A stretch of DNA of 64,000 nt from Deltaproteobacteria bacterium (GTDB lineage: Bacteria; Desulfobacterota; Syntrophorhabdia; Syntrophorhabdales; Syntrophorhabdaceae), in NCBI GenBank assembly GCA_029553295.1, contig JAKPCK010000130.1, positions 46,719 through 110,718 of the forward strand, given 5' to 3'. Shown here piece by piece: positions 35,019 through 44,300 of this stretch (position 1 is the first letter of the stretch; every line of letters begins with the position of its first letter). The notes beneath the pieces were generated by a model. The model did not search any database. It was not told where the DNA came from and worked only from the letters and a program-made list of their open reading frames with translations. The position numbers and the translations under genes were made by a program.

Positions 35019-36020
35019 TCATTCCTTTAACATTATTATCTGTTCCTGAGAGGCCTCGCTCTCATTGCCATTTATATCCACAGATGTTACATAATACGAG
35101 ATATATCGGCTATCAGGGGTCTTATCATCTATATACATGTTCTCCCTTATGGGTTCCCCTGTAAGCCTCTCTGTTACCCCTGCGTTTATCCTGTAGACAT
35201 GATAACCCTTTAAATCCTTCTCTGTCTGTTGTCTCCAGGTCAAGGCAACAGCCCTGTCCCTCCGCTCTGCCCTGACATCAATTGGTATGCCGGGCGGTGT
35301 CTTATCCTTAGGGGTTGCCTCAATCCTTGCCCCTTCCCCCTCCCATAAAAAACCATTTTTTTCCTTTATTGCCCGTATCTCGTAAATATATCTCTTATTG
35401 TTTATAAGGCCTTTATCCCTGTATGACGGGGTTATCAATGGCCTGTCATTTAAGGGGAAAAGGGGGTATGTATCATCATCTCTCCTGTACACGTTGTATA
35501 GAATCCCTTCCTGTGCCTTCCACTCAAGCCCTACAGATTCATCATCTTCTTTAACTGCTAAACCTGATGGCGGCTCAGGGGTGGCCTCCCACTTTATGGT
35601 GAAGACATTGGATTCATTACCCCTTACCGTAGTCTTGGTATAGGGTATAACCTTGTATGAGTAAGCCTGTCCTTTTCTAAGGTCATCATCAAACAGGTAA
35701 AGTCTGCCTCCATAAACTGTAAAGCCCTGTTTTGAATCTATTTTTATATCCCTGAATAGCTCAAATGCACCTATGCACCCGCCACAGCCCTTATATATCT
35801 TAAAGCCCTCCAGGTTCTTTATCTCTGTGCCATCCTTGTTCCTCTTAGGGATAGAAAAAGACAGAAACAGGACCCCATCTTTTACCTCCCCGGAAAGGTC
35901 TTTTATGTCCTCAGGTATAGGCAGTCCCCTCGGTATAGGATCCCCTTTTTTCCCGCAGGATAAGGCTGTAAAAAAAAGGGCAACACTAAAAAGAATTAAG
36001 ATAAGCTTTTTCTCTCTCAA
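35019..36020 (-). CDS. Lipoprotein with LptM-like N-terminus and fibronectin type III domains
   Basis: 333 residues. Lipobox ending at Cys22 ('TALSC'), followed by 'GKKGDPIPRGLP', which resembles the short LptM/YifL lipoprotein motif (Cys-Gly-x-Lys-Gly-Pro-L-Y-x-P). After it come about three beta-sandwich units of fibronectin III type ('PPSGLAVKEDDESVGLEWKA', 'PPGIPIDVRAERRDRAVALTW'). LptM genes sit between argH and lysA-dapF in many Gram-negatives, the same position as here. An LptM-like role in outer-membrane LPS-translocon maturation is therefore possible but inferred. Overlaps argH by 35 bases. Confidence 0.75.
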   Translation of the reverse strand: MREKKLILILFSVALFFTALSCGKKGDPIPRGLPIPEDIKDLSGEVKDGVLFLSFSIPKRNKDGTEIKNLEGFKIYKGCGGCIGAFELFRDIKIDSKQGFTVYGGRLYLFDDDLRKGQAYSYKVIPYTKTTVRGNESNVFTIKWEATPEPPSGLAVKEDDESVGLEWKAQEGILYNVYRRDDDTYPLFPLNDRPLITPSYRDKGLINNKRYIYEIRAIKEKNGFLWEGEGARIEATPKDKTPPGIPIDVRAERRDRAVALTWRQQTEKDLKGYHVYRINAGVTERLTGEPIRENMYIDDKTPDSRYISYYVTSVDINGNESEASQEQIIMLKE

Positions 36021-37362
36021 TTAACCTCTCCACCTCATCAAAGGATGCTGCGCCTATTGTCTTTCTGTTCCTGAGGATATTGTCTGGCTCTATGTATCCA
36101 TAGACATCCTCGTCAAATACAGAGGAAAACAGCCTCATATCATCTATATCCATCTTATAAAGTGGGATACCCCTGTTCTCGCACTCCCTCACCATCTTAC
36201 CCACTATGGCATGGGCATCCCTGAATGGGATACCCTTCAGGACAAGGTATTCTGTCATCTCTACAGCAGGCATATAGCTGCTAAAGACAGCCTCCTGCAT
36301 CTTTTGTGTGTTTATGTCCATCTCCTTGATGCAAAGCCCCATAATGACAAGGGATTCCATAACAGTATCAAGGGCATGGAAAAGGGGCTCCTTATCCTCC
36401 TGCATATCCCTGTTGTAGGTCATGGGCAGGCCTTTAAGGAGTGTAAAAAGACTGAACAGGTCACCTATGACACGGGCAGCCTTTCCCCTGACCAGCTCCA
36501 GGGAATCAGGGTTTTTCTTATGGGGCATGAGGCTACTACCTGTACAGAGGCTGTCAGGCAGGCTCACAAATGAAAACTCCTGGGTTGAAAATATAATCAA
36601 GTCCTCAGATAACCTGCTTAAATGGAGCATAATCATGGCCACGGAGTATACTGCATCAAGGCAGAAATCCCTGTCAGATACCGTATCCATACTATTTGCT
36701 GATATATCGGTGAATCCCAGTCTCTCCCTTACGTATTCCCTGTCCAGGGGGATTGTGGAGCCAGCTATTGCGCCGCTTCCTAAGGGCAGGACATCCAAGT
36801 TTTTTTTCATATCCTTCAGACGCTCCAGGTCTCTTTTCAACATGAAATAATAAGCCATGATATAATGACCAAAGGTTACTACCTGTGCCCTCTGCATATG
36901 TGTATAACCAGGCATAATGGCCTCTTTGTCTCTCTGTGCCCTGTCTATGATAATCCTCAATAGATTCAAAAGGTTATTTTCAATCTCCCCGACTCTCTCC
37001 TTTAAAAATAATCTCATGTCCAGGGAGATCTGGTCGTTTCTGCTCCTGCCTGTATGGAGCTTTCTCCCCACATCACCTATCATCTCTATAAGCCTTGATT
37101 CTATGTGCATGTGTATATCCTCAAGGCTGCTGGTGAATGTAAGCTCCCCTTTCTCTATCTCTTCCCTTATCCTGTCGAGCCCGTTTTTTATGGCATCCCT
37201 CTCCTCACTGGTCAATATCCCTATCCTTTCCAGCATATCTGCATGGGCCTTACTGCCCTCTATGTCTTGTCTGAAAAGCACCCAGTCAAAATGTATGGAT
37301 GCACTGAACCTCTCCATTATAGGGTCTGTTTTTTCCTTGAACCTGCCGTCCCAGAGTTTCAA
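35986..37362 (-). CDS. argH: Argininosuccinate lyase
   Basis: 458 residues. Signature 'GSSLMPHKKNPDSLE' and 'LHTGRSRNDQISLD' are present. Splits argininosuccinate to arginine and fumarate. Placed between yggS and the LptM-like gene, with a 35-base overlap at its 3' end and a 4-base overlap at its start. Confidence 0.97.
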   Translation of the reverse strand: MKLWDGRFKEKTDPIMERFSASIHFDWVLFRQDIEGSKAHADMLERIGILTSEERDAIKNGLDRIREEIEKGELTFTSSLEDIHMHIESRLIEMIGDVGRKLHTGRSRNDQISLDMRLFLKERVGEIENNLLNLLRIIIDRAQRDKEAIMPGYTHMQRAQVVTFGHYIMAYYFMLKRDLERLKDMKKNLDVLPLGSGAIAGSTIPLDREYVRERLGFTDISANSMDTVSDRDFCLDAVYSVAMIMLHLSRLSEDLIIFSTQEFSFVSLPDSLCTGSSLMPHKKNPDSLELVRGKAARVIGDLFSLFTLLKGLPMTYNRDMQEDKEPLFHALDTVMESLVIMGLCIKEMDINTQKMQEAVFSSYMPAVEMTEYLVLKGIPFRDAHAIVGKMVRECENRGIPLYKMDIDDMRLFSSVFDEDVYGYIEPDNILRNRKTIGAASFDEVERLIEREKAYLNSF

Positions 37363-38030
37363 TGTCTCTCCCCAAATATGGCTGTACCAATCCTTACCAT
37401 TGTTGCCCCCTCCTCGATGGCTACCTCAAAATCAGAGGACATGCCCATGGATAGCTCCTTCATGTTAAGACCGAACTCCCTGTTTAGTTCTGTTAATATC
37501 TCCCTCATTCTTTTGAATATCCATCTCACATCCTCAGGGTTATCCACATAGGGCGCCATGGTCATAAGCCCTACAGGCTCAATAAAATTGAGTGCCTTTA
37601 CCTTTTCAAGGACCTTTTTTATCTCATCCGGGGATGCACCGTTTTTGGACTGCTCTCCTGAGATATTGAGCTCGAATAAGACCTTCATCTGCCTACCGTA
37701 CCTATCTAATATCTCAAGGACCTCCACCCGGTCTATTGAATGCACCCAGTTAAAAAGCCTGGATATATACTTTATCTTATTGGTCTGGATATGACCTATC
37801 ATGTGCCAGGTAGCTTCTTCCGGGAATGCCTCTATCTTTTTTCTTGCCTCCTGGACATAGTTCTCACCGAAGTCCCTTATACCGTAGCTATACGCCTGTT
37901 TAATCCTTTCTAAGTCAACGTTCTTTGTGACGCCTATCAAGAGCACATCATCCTCTGTCCTCCCTGATCTCAAAGAGGCCTCTTTTATCTTTGTCCTTAC
38001 AATCTCGATGGAGTCTTTAAGACTGTTCAC
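37359..38030 (-). CDS. PLP homeostasis protein, YggS/PLPBP family
   Basis: 223 residues, single alanine-racemase-like barrel. 'LIGVTKNVDLERIKQAYSYGIRDFGENYVQEA' includes the PLP Lys, and 'WHMIGHIQTNKIKYI' and 'LSMGMSSDFEVAI' are typical. Binds PLP and buffers its level; no catalytic activity is known. 4-base overlaps on both sides. Confidence 0.95.
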   Translation of the reverse strand: MNSLKDSIEIVRTKIKEASLRSGRTEDDVLLIGVTKNVDLERIKQAYSYGIRDFGENYVQEARKKIEAFPEEATWHMIGHIQTNKIKYISRLFNWVHSIDRVEVLEILDRYGRQMKVLFELNISGEQSKNGASPDEIKKVLEKVKALNFIEPVGLMTMAPYVDNPEDVRWIFKRMREILTELNREFGLNMKELSMGMSSDFEVAIEEGATMVRIGTAIFGERH

Positions 38031-38617
38031 GAAAGCACGCCCAGTGATAATAGTGCCTCAGCGACCTCACATATTGGCAGGCCAACAACATTTGCATAGG
38101 AGCCCTTTATCTCTTTCACCATACAGCCGCCTTTGCCCTGGACAGCATAGGAGCCTGCCTTGCCGAGTGGCTCAGATGTGTTTATATATCTTAAAATCTC
38201 ATCGTCAGACATATCCCTTAAAAAGACCTTTGTCTCTACCACATCCCTGTATGTCACACCCTTTGAGATATTGATTACGCAGAAACCAGTAATCACCTTA
38301 TGCCATCTCCCGCTCAGGGTCTTGAGCATCTTGTATGCATCTTTCTCATCTTTAGGCTTTCCCATAATCCTGTTTTTGTAAACCACAACAGTATCTGCTG
38401 CCACTATCCACTTCTGTGGAAAGTGCTCACCCACGCTCATTGCCTTTTCAAATGATATCCTTGATACATAATCTTTGGGTGGCTCGTATCTTCTTTGTCT
38501 CTCATCTATCTTGGGCGGCACAATAGAAAAAGACACACCGAGTGTCCTGAGTATATCTACCCTCCTGGTAGACTCGCTTGCCAGTATTATGGAATCGCCT
38601 TCTTTTACATGAAACAT
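38027..38617 (-). CDS. maf: Maf-family nucleotide pyrophosphatase
   Basis: 196 residues. 'ILASESTRRVDILRTLGVSF' N-terminal Maf motif, 'VAADTVVVYKNRIMGKP' and 'AGSYAVQGKGG'. House-cleaning nucleoside triphosphate pyrophosphatase acting on dTTP/UTP or modified pyrimidines. First gene of the leftward run; a 20-bp palindrome lies 33 bases upstream. Confidence 0.94.
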   Translation of the reverse strand: MFHVKEGDSIILASESTRRVDILRTLGVSFSIVPPKIDERQRRYEPPKDYVSRISFEKAMSVGEHFPQKWIVAADTVVVYKNRIMGKPKDEKDAYKMLKTLSGRWHKVITGFCVINISKGVTYRDVVETKVFLRDMSDDEILRYINTSEPLGKAGSYAVQGKGGCMVKEIKGSYANVVGLPICEVAEALLSLGVLS

Positions 38618-38650
38618 GCCTTGCTCCTATTTCAGATTAGAAAAAATACA

Positions 38651-38670
38651 TGAAATTATCTATAATTTCA
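38651..38670. promoter_or_regulatory. 20-bp palindrome upstream of maf
   Basis: TGAAATTAT and ATAATTTCA, perfectly complementary, around a 2-base CT centre. The core TGAAATT...AATTTCA recurs in the larger palindrome at 39902-39928. Operator or short hairpin. Confidence 0.55.
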
Positions 38671-38726
38671 AGGTAAATGTAAATAGCCCTTATCTTATGG
38701 CCACATATAAGAAATACAGGCTATTA

Positions 38727-38814
38727 GACTGTAGACTAAAGCCAAAGACTTTTTTATAATAAAACCCGATATTTCTGAGACAGTGCAAATCCATTGTCGA
38801 TTTACTATTTCCGA
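38727..38814. repeat. Dispersed intergenic repeat, copy 2
   Basis: Partner of 2122-2217, same orientation, with shared blocks 'TAGACT', 'ATATTTC' and 'CAAATCCATTG'. Lies in the 244-bp gap between maf and the sulfite-oxidase-like gene. Confidence 0.6.
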
Positions 38815-38847
38815 GTTTATCTTTATTTAAAGTATGCACAGACTACA

Positions 38848-38861
38848 AGACCCTTGGGTCT
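38848..38861. terminator. Short hairpin at the 3' end of the sulfite-oxidase-like gene
   Basis: AGACCC-TT-GGGTCT, immediately after the minus-strand stop. No long T-run follows in that direction. It contains the AAGACCCTTG motif that recurs between genes in this window. Confidence 0.4.
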
Positions 38862-39452
38862 CTATATACAGTCCTCCAGCGACATCTTTTTAAGCCTGCC
38901 CCTATCATTTATATCCCTAACCATGCCAGGGATGATGATGGCATCATCACTATAGCCCCTTTTTTCCCAGAAGCCTGATATATAATGGTCCATCAGTTCT
39001 ATTTTTACAACGCTTTTAGCAGATTTATAACCCCATAGGTAAGGACAGAATCCCCTTACAGGCCCCCCATAGTCCTCCTCGAGGTACTCTCCATCAAACT
39101 CATAGGCAAGGAGGGTCTTTTCCTGCATGGCAGTCTCCATAGGTATAGATGTGTCATATATTTTTCTGATTGACCAGAATCTGCAAAATCTTGCATTGGA
39201 AAGAGGCCTGACCAACCTCAATATATCCGAGACCCTGACCCCGCCCCACCGGCCTCTCACTGAAAAACGTGTAACACTTGTAAGTCTTGCATCAGCAATG
39301 GTCTTTTTCACCTTCATCAGGTCATCCCAGCTAAATACAGTTGGATTCTCACATAACCCTGTTACCTCTATTGTCCATCCCTCCCTGTCCAGCGTGCCAG
39401 GGTGTCCCTCAACCCAGAAGATTGGCGTATCCATCTCTTTTAATCTGCTCAT
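38862..39452 (-). CDS. Sulfite-oxidase-fold (molybdopterin oxidoreductase-like) protein lacking the Mo-ligating Cys
   Basis: 196 residues with the core SUOX/YedY Moco-binding fold: 'GWTIEVTGLCENPTVFSWDDL', 'TSVTRFSVRGRWGGVRVSDIL' and 'RGFCPYLWGYKSAKSVVKIEL'. In catalytic members the second segment reads 'CVTRWS', where Cys ligates Mo; here the position is Ser59 (codon AGT). Without the Cys it may bind cofactor differently, bind none, or act as a non-catalytic protein. No signal peptide is seen. Stands alone; function unknown. Confidence 0.8.
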   Translation of the reverse strand: MSRLKEMDTPIFWVEGHPGTLDREGWTIEVTGLCENPTVFSWDDLMKVKKTIADARLTSVTRFSVRGRWGGVRVSDILRLVRPLSNARFCRFWSIRKIYDTSIPMETAMQEKTLLAYEFDGEYLEEDYGGPVRGFCPYLWGYKSAKSVVKIELMDHYISGFWEKRGYSDDAIIIPGMVRDINDRGRLKKMSLEDCI

Positions 39453-39984
39453 ATATCACCTGTATTTTTATTCTCCCCTTAATCTTTCACGCCCCAATAA
39501 GCCAGGGAATTTATCACTCAATAAGGTTTAATACATATTCTATAACATATCCGAATAGAATAACAGTTAAAACCCATCAATAAGGGTTCAATTTTTTAAG
39601 GATTATTACAGGGTCCATATATTTTTATACATACCCAGCCAGCCCTTGCTACCCGTCTTAGGTTCACATCTCCCATGTATTATATACAGTTAGAAATATA
39701 AAACAACTAACAATTTTCTTATAAAAACCATGAGAGCCTCCTTAATTACGCAACTATCTCTAATCATTGACAAAATCCATGAGCAATTTATCTTGTAATT
39801 TGTGTTTTTTTTCACTAATATTTATCTAACAGGAGATTTAAAGTCTCTTACTCTGGGGCGCATACTTGAGACCCCGATGGATATGCTTTATTCAAAAGAT
39901 ATTGAAATTCATCTCCTATGAATTTCAAGGCCTTTAATAGGTGTTGCAAAGGTCTTAAAATAAAAACAACACAAGGAGGTTGAG
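39453..39984. other. 532-bp AT-rich intergenic region, regulatory but without a gene
   Basis: No supported coding sequence. It holds a possible promoter for the GAPDH gene (TTGACA at 39767-39772 with a weak TATCTT 16 bases on), a GGGG/CCCC hairpin near 39855-39875, and the long palindrome at 39902-39928. Several AT-rich tracts; nothing else identified. Confidence 0.5.
39902..39928. promoter_or_regulatory. Perfect 11-bp inverted repeat in the GAPDH leader
   Basis: TTGAAATTCAT and ATGAATTTCAA around CTCCT. It lies 56 bases before the GAPDH start and would be inside its mRNA leader. A related palindrome is at 38651-38670. Confidence 0.6.
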
Positions 39985-41256
39985 ATGGCGAAGACAGAGA
40001 TATTAGAAAACAGACCGCCGGTCCTTGGAATAAACGGTATGGGAAGAATAGGAAAACTCACACTATGGCATCACATTGGTAGAAAGTATTTCAAGGAGAT
40101 TGTTATAAACCAGGGCAGGGGCATAGGCAAAGGTATGGATGCTGTTGCCCAGATGCTTGAAAAGGATTCAACATACGGGAGTATCCACAGGTTTCTCTAT
40201 GGTGTAAAATCCTCAAGGATAATAGAGATTGTTGATGAAAAAAAAGGCAAGCTCCTCATCGATGGTATACCTGTTACTGTCCTCAGGGAGGCAAGAAACC
40301 CTGCTGATATACCATGGAGAGACTACGGGGTAGACATAGTGGTAGAGTGCACTGGAAAATTCAGAGACCCTACCCTGTCTGTGGATGACAAGAAGGGCTC
40401 CATAAGAGGGCACCTGGCAAGGGGCGCCAAGGTTGTTATAAACTCCTCGGCATTCAAGATTAAAAACAAGGCCCTCTCCATGCCCGATGACTGCGTTACA
40501 TTGATATACGGTATAAATCACCATGCCTTTGACAAGAACAAGCACCCCCTGGTATCTGCAGCATCATGCACCACCACAGGTCTTGCCCACATGGTGAAAC
40601 CCCTTTTGAATAATGAGGCAACAAGCAGGATCCTTACTGCATCCATGTCTACTGTCCATGCGGTTACAAACTCACAGAGCGTACTTGACAGCGTACCCAA
40701 GGACGGTGAGAAGGACCTGAGGAAAACAAGAAGCATCCTCAATAATATCATACTCACGTCTACCAATGCAGCAGAGGCCTTAGGTCAGGTCATCCCGGAG
40801 GTCCAGAATATAGGGTTTATGGCAGACTCGATCCGTGTCCCTACCAATACTGAATCCCTTATTGTGCTCAATGTGACCTTTCAGGCAACCCCTACAAAGG
40901 ACAAGTCAACACCGCCTATTACCACTAAGACACTGAATAATATATATAAAAAGGCCTGGGAGAATGACCCTGAGCATCTTCTTATCTATTCAGAAGAACA
41001 GAATGTATCGGCAGATTTAATAGGTGTGGACGCCGCCATTGTCATCGAGGGACAGTTCAACCATACAAGGACGGCCTTTATAAATATCGACCTCTCCCAT
41101 GTCAGTGGTATACCAGATGAGATAAAAAAATCTGTATCCAGCCTGAAAATACCCGTTGTCCACGCCAAGATATTTGGCTGGTATGATAATGAATACGGTA
41201 GCTATACAAACAGGATGGGAGACCTGACAGTCTATATCCATAAAATTATCCAGTAA
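39985..41256 (+). CDS. Glyceraldehyde-3-phosphate dehydrogenase, long form
   Basis: 423 residues, about 85 more than typical GAPDH. NAD-binding 'LGINGMGRIGKLTLWHH', catalytic Cys195 in 'SAASCTTTGLAHM', and His225 in 'TVHAVTN'. The end 'KIFGWYDNEYGSYTNRMGDL' is the usual GAPDH C-terminus. The extra length is mainly insertions in the NAD domain and around residues 290-350. Strong AAGGAGG site. Its convergent neighbour is a PPDK-like protein, so both may belong to the lower glycolytic/gluconeogenic branch. Confidence 0.9.
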   Translation: MAKTEILENRPPVLGINGMGRIGKLTLWHHIGRKYFKEIVINQGRGIGKGMDAVAQMLEKDSTYGSIHRFLYGVKSSRIIEIVDEKKGKLLIDGIPVTVLREARNPADIPWRDYGVDIVVECTGKFRDPTLSVDDKKGSIRGHLARGAKVVINSSAFKIKNKALSMPDDCVTLIYGINHHAFDKNKHPLVSAASCTTTGLAHMVKPLLNNEATSRILTASMSTVHAVTNSQSVLDSVPKDGEKDLRKTRSILNNIILTSTNAAEALGQVIPEVQNIGFMADSIRVPTNTESLIVLNVTFQATPTKDKSTPPITTKTLNNIYKKAWENDPEHLLIYSEEQNVSADLIGVDAAIVIEGQFNHTRTAFINIDLSHVSGIPDEIKKSVSSLKIPVVHAKIFGWYDNEYGSYTNRMGDLTVYIHKIIQ

Positions 41257-41263
41257 ATAATTA

Positions 41264-41295
41264 GGAGACCTTTGTAGAGCCCTGCAAAGGTCTCC
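41264..41295. terminator. Bidirectional hairpin between GAPDH and the PPDK-like gene
   Basis: GGAGACCTTTG and CAAAGGTCTCC pair perfectly over 11 bp around a 10-base loop; a smaller ATAGGC-GTTG-GCCTAT hairpin follows at about 41311. Lies between convergent genes. Confidence 0.65.
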
Positions 41296-41333
41296 CTTCA
41301 AATCAGGCTCAATAGGCGTTGGCCTATGCCCTA

Positions 41334-44300
41334 TTAATCCTCCATGATTTCATGACTGCCTTTATATACTGAGCCGCTGTAGCCGTCAATACTTATAAAA
41401 TCCCCGCTTCTTATAACAACCCTGTCTACAACGCTGTAACCCTCCTCCTCATAAACCTTGAGTTTTGTAAAGCCAACAACGCCAACCTTGTTAAGCTGAG
41501 GTACTGTAACAGCAGCATGGGATGTGCTACCACCCCTTGATGTAAGAAGGCCATCCACCTTTAGTAGTATACCCACGTCATCCGGGACTGTATCGGGTCT
41601 CAAAAGGATAAGGGGTGTCCCGGGGTCTTGTTGCCTGAATCTATCTATGTCTTCCTTGTTGTAGACAGCCCTCCCTGAGAGTGCACCACCGGCAATGCCT
41701 ATCCCTGTGCCTATGAAAGACCTCTGGAGTTCTTCTGTGGGCTTGAATTTCTTTACCACCTTTTTAACCCTCTGGGCCATATCCCTTGTCTGGAGTATAT
41801 AAAGACCTGTCTTTGTTGGATTTTCAAAGGTAAACTCTATCTCTTGGTGATGAAAACCCTTCTCGTATACCAATTTTTCAGATATGGCAAGGAGTTCTTT
41901 GTATATCTCTGGAAAATCATTCTCAAGGGATATGGGCGATTCCCTGTGTTCCATTATCCTCTGCCTTTCGCTTACCGGGTATGTCTCCACCAGCCCTGAG
42001 ACTATATCATCGCCCTGGACACCAAAGATAAAATCACCATACAGGGAGACCTGGGATGACTGTCCCTTTGGGTCTCTAGTAAATATTACCCCTGAACCGG
42101 AGTTGTTATCCAGGTTGCCAAAGACCATCTTCTGCACTATAACTGCTGTGCCCCAGTCATCAGATACATTCATCTGCTGTCTATAGAGCCTTGCCCTGTC
42201 AGAGTGCCACGATGCAAAAACCTGGAGTATTGCCTGTTCAAGCTGTTTGTAAGGATTCTCAGGGAATTCAATACCTTTTTCTTGTAATACCTCTTTATAG
42301 GCAAGGGCTATCTGTCTCATCTGTAATGGACTGAACTGAATCTTTCTCGTCACATTATATCTTGCCTTGAAGCTGTCTATCACCATATCAAAAAGGTCCC
42401 TATCGAGACCCTGAAACATCCCCCATGCCTGGAGAAACCTCCTGTAAGAATCCCATGCTGCCCATTCAAATTTACTCTGTCTGCTTAGGCCCTCTGCTAT
42501 CTTTTCGTTGATACCTACATTCAAAAAAGAGCTCATCATCCCTGGCAGGGATATGGTGGCACCGCTCCTTACAGATAAAAGGAGTGGGTTTGAGGGGTTC
42601 CCGTATTTCAACCCTGTTATCTTTTCAAGCCTGAGTATCTCGTTGTATATCCTGTGGCTTAAGTCCTTGAATATATATTTGTATCCTACAACTGCCTTAT
42701 AGCCCCTGAACACCTCAGTTGTAATGATAAACCCAGGGGGCACAGGAAACTCAAAAGAGGATAGGACCTTGAGAAAATATCCCTTATTTCCTATAAGTAT
42801 AGGGTTACCCGTATTCCTGTCCCTTTTATTTATAGGAGATATGGCGAGCTCTGGTATGTATCTCATAACAAGATTCAGTATCTCCTTATTATCCTTGAAC
42901 CTCTCAAGCTCTGCATCAAGGTTTCTTCTGATGGTGTTTATGAGGTTATCGAGGACCTGAAGCCCAAAACCTGAAGAGACAAGGGAGCGGAGGAGGTTTT
43001 CAGACTGCTGATAGATAACCTCTTCTATGTCATTGTCCTCAGAGGACCACTCTTTTTTTATGCCTTTCTCTACTATCTGCCGTATTATTATGGGTAGGTT
43101 TATGCCATGGACATCTATATAATAATCATGGATTATGTCCTGGATGCCCTTGGATATGAATTTAAAGATGTCCACATACTGGTCTATGGAAAACTGCCTG
43201 ATCTTTAAGGCACTGGTAATATATTTTATCTTTTCAGAGAGGCTCTCTACAGATATACCGTCAAGCTCCAATGCCTTGAGGTAGAGCCAGAGGTATTTGT
43301 TTATCATTATAAGGGTGCTTTTTGTTATAAACTTGAGGTTTAATGACCTGGCAAGGCCTTCAAAAAGTATTGTGGCCAGGCTTTCAAGGCGAAAACACAT
43401 CCCCAGTGCCTCGAACTTCTCCTCTTTGTATGTCCCGTACATGGATGGGATACCTGCTGCTATATGTCTTTTATAGTATATATTCTCAAAGTATTCTGTC
43501 TTACGGGGAGAGAGTATCCTGTCCTTCAATAGGGAGAGGAAATCGAGGACAATGACAAGGCCTTTATAGTAATCCCCCCTGCTCAGGTGTCTCTTAAGCC
43601 TATTTATCTTGGCAAGAGGGAATATCCCTGATGAGCTGAGGTCTTTAATAAGGTCTACATGACGGGCATTATATTTTTTATATAGCAACTGATAGAACCT
43701 AACCATGAGATATGCCTTCTCCCTGTCCTCCTCTGCCACATCCCTTATCTTTTTTAGCCTCTTCTGAATATCCTCCTTCTCCCATGTAAGGAGGCCCTCT
43801 GGATTATTGTTCACCAAAGGCATAACCCACCTGAATATCCTGTGCATACCTTGAAAATACTCACTGCTGTTATTGAGCCAATGGTATATCTCATCGGGGA
43901 GATATTTTTTAAGACCCTCTTTTTCCCCTGTATGCCAGTATCGGAATATCTCTTCTATAAAATTTACCAATAGGCTGTTGCTCTCCACATGGGACTGCTT
44001 TCTTAAAAAATTGATGAGCTTGTCATTCCTGTGAGACATCTCATCAACATTGGTCGATATGGCCCTTAGCTCACCCTCTGCACCTATCTCGGTGAAGAAG
44101 ACAGGGAACATGCGGAGTAGCTGTTTTATAAGGTTATAGGCCGGGGCAATATCAGCGTTGAGGAGGTTGGATATATCCTTCTGTATAAGGTCTGTATCCT
44201 TGACAAACACACCGCCGAGCCTGAGGTTTATAATAAGGGCAGAAAGTAGTCTCTTTGTCCACCTCGGCTTCATCCCTATTATGGTAAGCCATGACCTTAT

